A DNA stretch of 64,000 nucleotides from Harmonia axyridis (taxonomy: Eukaryota; Arthropoda; Insecta; Coleoptera; Coccinellidae): positions 56,588,031 to 56,652,030 of the forward strand of contig NC_059502.1 in the NCBI RefSeq assembly GCF_914767665.1, given 5' to 3'. This document shows, piece after piece, positions 60,689 to 64,000 of this stretch. Position 1 is the stretch's first letter; each line of letters starts with the position of its first letter. The notes below the pieces were generated by a model. The model was not told where the DNA came from and searched no databases. It saw only the letters and a list, made by a program, of their open reading frames with translations. The position numbers and the translations under genes were made by a program.

Positions 60689-62117
60689 CAGGGTCCCCGC
60701 AAGGGACATCAACGCCCGCGTGCGGAACATATTTTGGCGCCCCTTAAAGGGGGGAGGTGGAGAAAAGCACTGCTGGATAACCGAAAAAAATTTTTTAAAG
60801 TTTTTTTGAGAATTTATTGTAGAATGGTTGAAAGTCTATCAGCAACCTTCATTGCCTTAAGAACTTTATGGTGTTAGTTGTAACATAATACATTTCAAAT
60901 GTGTTTCAAAACTTAAGGTGTATTCTTCTATAAATTATTTATAAAGGCATAAACATTTGATAAGGATCAATCCAGAAATTGAATGGATGTTTTTCTAGAT
61001 TTGGCTGCTGCAAATTCTTCTATATTATCAATCAATCAATTTTATTGAGTATCTCTTGCTCTATATCTAAGATTGGCAATCCAGAAAATCTTTTTCATGA
61101 CATGGTAGACTTCAAATAGTTTTTAATTATTTTTTATTCATCGTAATCAGATATCATATCAAACCTACTATTTAAGGAAGTTAGTGTTTGATCAATTATT
61201 TTCAAAAAGAAATTTATTTTAAAAGCGATTTTTGGATCTTGAGATGCCTCATCCGTCTGTTCATAATCGAAAAATTTTGGTTTATACTTTCGTCTTACAG
61301 TATATAATAGAGAAAAACCTTGATCTATCTCAAGAGCAGCCGCTAGTTTATCAGCTTCCGCAAGTTTTTCCTCGAGAACATTATCATCCCTACAATTTTT
61401 TAAATGATCAACTAAATTCTTCAAATAGTTTTGGCACACTTAATGTCATTCGCTACACTTTGCATCATTTTGCTTACAATATTAATATGGAATGAAACAT
61501 CATAAGAAATTATTATACTTCAAATAAATTTGAAAGAATGAATATTTAATAAAAGAGAACTTGCTTTATGTCTAGTTTCTATGTTAAAAGTATCATTCTC
61601 TGCTATTTATAAAATTTATAAAATATTTGAATAAAATGAAACTTTAGCATCAATTCGACTTGACCATCTAGTATCACTTAGGGGTTTTAGATGTAACTGA
61701 GGATCATGCTTTTTTATAACATTCCAATTTTTTTGTGGATGAAGAGAAATATATATTAAGTTCTTGCACAATATCAAAAGAGTCCACTGTTTCATTTGAA
61801 ACCTTAGCAGCATCATTTTCAATTTAGTTTAAGCTGTGTGCAGCACATGGCGCAAAAAATGCCCTAGGATTAGCATCGAGTATGCGTTTTTGTAAACCAA
61901 TATCTGGCTATTTCATACCGATTGCGACGTTCGGAAACTTGTATAAATTGCAAGAAAGAAGTTTGGAAAAAAAAATTGTTGAAAAAATTTGAAAGAATCT
62001 TTTTCGAAAACCTTTGGTCCATCGGTTCTTCATGCGGTCTATAAGAGGTTTTGGCGCCCCTATAGAGTGGCGTCCGCGTGCGGTGCACGCGTTGCACGCG
62101 CGGTTGCGGGGGCCCTG
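60689..62117 (-). mobile_element. hAT element (ZMYM1-like family) with 8-bp target duplication
   Basis: Left end CAGGGTCCCCGCAA at 60689 and inverted right end CAGGGCCCCCGCAA (complement) at 62117. TAAAAGAC is duplicated exactly at 60681-60688 and 62118-62125. Subterminal regions on both sides are GC-rich (GGCGCCCC, CGCGTGCGG). Inside is a minus-strand transposase relic. The segment between the right end and the transposase is short, implying a deletion of the N-terminal coding part. Confidence 0.85.
61134..61912 (-). pseudogene. hAT transposase relic, ZMYM1-like
   Basis: Minus-strand pieces in order: DIGLQKRILDANPRAFFAPC and AAHSLN (61912 onward), NIYFSSSTKK, HLKPLSDTRWSSRIDA, and a C-terminal 101-aa piece (NYLKNLVDHLKNCRD... 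FSLLYTVRRKYKPKFFDYEQ). The CAAHSLNL and LSDTRWxxR blocks are typical of the domesticated-looking hAT group annotated as zinc finger MYM-type 1 in animal genomes. Several stops and gaps make it non-functional. Confidence 0.8.
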
Positions 62118-62778
62118 TAAAAGACAGTTGAACAATACCTAATAACGTCGACAATACATTCAGCTGGTGTTTTAAAATGATCAATTCCATGTACTAGTGT
62201 ATCTGAATAGACAATAAGACATTTCGAAAAGATTGAGTATCTACCTAATGAATATTCGAATAGTAGAAGAGTAACGAGTGGTTAGCAATGCCTAAGTGTT
62301 AAGTAGAACAGATGAAGTGCCCCAAACATCTCAAGGTCCTGATTTTTCGAAAAAAATTATAAAAACCTGATGATTTTTAGTTACATATCATGTTATTCTT
62401 GATGTTACCTGCCATATACTTCGAAATGAGGGAATATTTACCTGTCTGTGGTACATAACCTGAATCCTTTTGAGAGCCTTTGCTGAGAAGAGAAATAATT
62501 CCAGTAATGATCTGCTAATTGATTTTTACAGGTCCATTATATCAGTCCAGATGCCTATTAGTGAATGAATACCTCATTTAATTGGTAGGAGACTTTCAGG
62601 AACAATTAATATATTTCGAGTACAATGCCATATGTGTAGACTGTCAATATAAACAGAACGACAGATTTCATCACACAGGGCAGTATTCAGATTATTCTCT
62701 CAAGAAAAAATCAGTACCTAATTAATTATTCAAAAAATCCTCTTCATATAGAATTATACCTACAATGTCCTGCTACAG

Positions 62779-62948
62779 TTCTTAAGGCAATGAAGGTTGC
62801 TGATAGATTTTCAACCATTCTACACTAAATTCTCAACAAAACAAAAAAAATTTCGATTATCAAGCAGTGCTTTTCTCCACCTCCCCCCTTTAAGGGGCGC
62901 CAAAATATGTTCCGCACGCGGGCGTTGATGTCCCTTGCGGGGGCCCTG
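62779..62948. repeat. Solitary inverted copy of the hAT left end
   Basis: 170 bases that are a near-identical inverted copy of 60689-60864, ending CAGGGCCCCCGCAAGG (complement) at 62948. No matching target duplication is found with 60681-60688. It is therefore a separate, truncated element of the same family rather than the partner end of that copy. Confidence 0.7.
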
Positions 62949-63341
62949 TTTGTGAAACAAAAAAAAATTACATGATTCGAGTGCATGAGGTACGATCTTC
63001 CAAAATATCTTCATTTATCTAGGCTACAGAAGTAGGAGAACATAGCACCGCTGAACACAGGGGAAAATTATAAAATTTGGTCAACTTTTTTTTATTACAT
63101 TGAGCGAAATTCACCTGATTTCAAGAGCAAAGAAAAAGGAATAAAGATGAGAGTCCAAAGTCCTGAAATAGCTAATACTGTTTATGGTTTATTGGAATTT
63201 TCACGAAGACGATCTTTTTTTCCTTCTGAGATCGTAGTTCTTGCAAAAATTGAATTCAATTTGAGTTTTAGGAAAAGAAATTTCTTCAAAAAAACAAACA
63301 AAATTTTACATTATACAAAGTCCGTTTATTAAAATATAATA

Positions 63342-63347
63342 TTTATT
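63342..63347 (-). terminator. Possible polyadenylation signal of the USP10-like gene
   Basis: Minus-strand AATAAA about 220 bases past the stop codon; another lies at 63325-63330. Placement is reasonable but not verified. Confidence 0.35.
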
Positions 63348-63350
63348 TTT

Positions 63351-63424
<74 letters not shown>
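63351..63424. repeat. (TA)n microsatellite
   Basis: About 70 bases of nearly pure TA repeat with interruptions C and TT. It lies just beyond the 3' end of the USP10-like gene. Confidence 0.92.
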
Positions 63425-63425
<1 letters not shown>

Positions 63426-63567
63426 CATTGTATAGTCAATTTATCATATTCTCCCGAAATACAATACATGGCATTACTTATGAAACAACAGCAAAATATT
63501 ACAATGTTCAGCACTTCTTAAATCTAATCTGTACAAATTAACAACTATATCAATAAATTTTTACACT

Positions 63568-64000
63568 TCACACCGTATCACTCCTTCGATAAAATAATAA
63601 ATAAGGAACTCTATCTCCTTGACGTTTAAGAACATCTTCTTCCGTAACTCTGTTTATTTTAGAGTCATCAAACCTCAACCATGTATTATACCCCGAATGG
63701 AAAGTATCTGCTATATAATGCCCATTACTGGCCTCCTTTCCTACATGGTATACTACAGATATCAATTTATAATGTCTCTCCGCTGAAGTATTCGTCCTTC
63801 CTGATAATATTTTAGAATCAATCTGCAGATTGATGGGAAATTCTATAGTCTTCATTATTTTAGTGCAGCCATTCATTCTGTATTCGAAGCATTTCAAATG
63901 TAATACTAAAACTACAGGCAACTTCTCTATCATCACTTGCTGCCATGCTTCAACCGGTTCTTTCGTTTTCGATGATGTCAGACCCTCTAGTTTGTTCTTG
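63568..64000 (-). CDS. USP10-like ubiquitin-specific protease, C-terminal end (partial)
   Basis: The last 143 residues of a cysteine-type deubiquitinase; the 5' part lies beyond the window. The sequence runs QQVMIEKLPVVLVLHLKCF, then IEFPINLQI, HYKLISVVYHVGKEASNGHY with the catalytic His, WLRFDDSKI with the supporting Asp, and ends VPYLLFYRRSDTV. The EKLPPVLVLHLKRF / SNGHYI / WLRIDD / YLLYYRR succession matches the end of USP10, which removes ubiquitin from targets such as p53 and stress-granule and endosomal proteins in mammals. The usual HLKRF is HLKCF here. The frame is open to the edge at 64000, so this exon continues or a splice site lies just outside. Confidence 0.88.
   Translation of the reverse strand, partial: KNKLEGLTSSKTKEPVEAWQQVMIEKLPVVLVLHLKCFEYRMNGCTKIMKTIEFPINLQIDSKILSGRTNTSAERHYKLISVVYHVGKEASNGHYIADTFHSGYNTWLRFDDSKINRVTEEDVLKRQGDRVPYLLFYRRSDTV

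Noticed and set aside
60689..62948. A single 2.26-kb hAT element bounded by 170-bp inverted ends
   Set aside because: Flanks of the outer ends do not match, whereas 62118-62125 repeats the left flank exactly, so the element ends at 62117.

Overview
This is nuclear DNA from an insect. It is AT-rich, with split genes, GT-AG introns and dense transposon debris from mariner (DD41D), Tc1, hAT and Jockey-like LINE families plus many fold-back elements. The gene families (SIAH-like E3 ligases, an Atonal-type bHLH factor, a USP10-type deubiquitinase) and the repeats fit a neopteran insect. A beetle is my guess; nothing in the window fixes the order.

Region 1 (about 2.0-18.8 kb) holds the main feature: two divergently transcribed paralogous genes that each encode a duplicated SIAH/Sina-like protein. 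Gene A is on the minus strand, 2021-3688, in two exons with a 165-bp intron. Gene B is on the plus strand, 6319-18637, in two exons with a 10.7-kb intron. Each predicted protein (500 and 530 aa) carries two consecutive modules. Module 1 has a degenerate half-RING (two CxxC pairs only), a complete SIAH-type double zinc finger and a Sina-like C-terminal region. Module 2 has a complete C3HC4 RING with SIAH spacing, a second SIAH double zinc finger and a second C-terminal region. The intron has the same position and phase in both genes. In gene B it has filled with a palindromic MITE, an hAT MITE containing a mariner, a mariner split by a LINE, and a Tc1 copy with its terminal repeats.

Region 2 (18.8-25.3 kb) is repeats only. 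Region 3 has a single-exon coding gene for an Atonal-family bHLH proneural factor (minus, 25374-26009) in gene-poor surroundings. Region 4 (26-63.5 kb) has no recognisable host gene. It contains three related DD41D mariner copies (12.0, 44.3 and 54.9 kb), four dead LINE fragments, a second Tc1 relic, hAT elements and several large inverted repeats, one of which sits inside the terminal repeat of a mariner. Region 5 (63568-64000, minus) is the 3' end of a USP10-like ubiquitin hydrolase gene that continues past the window.

The window therefore has ubiquitin-ligase-like genes at one end and a deubiquitinase at the other, but I infer no functional linkage across 45 kb of repeats. All calls rest on reading the sequence; no database search was possible.
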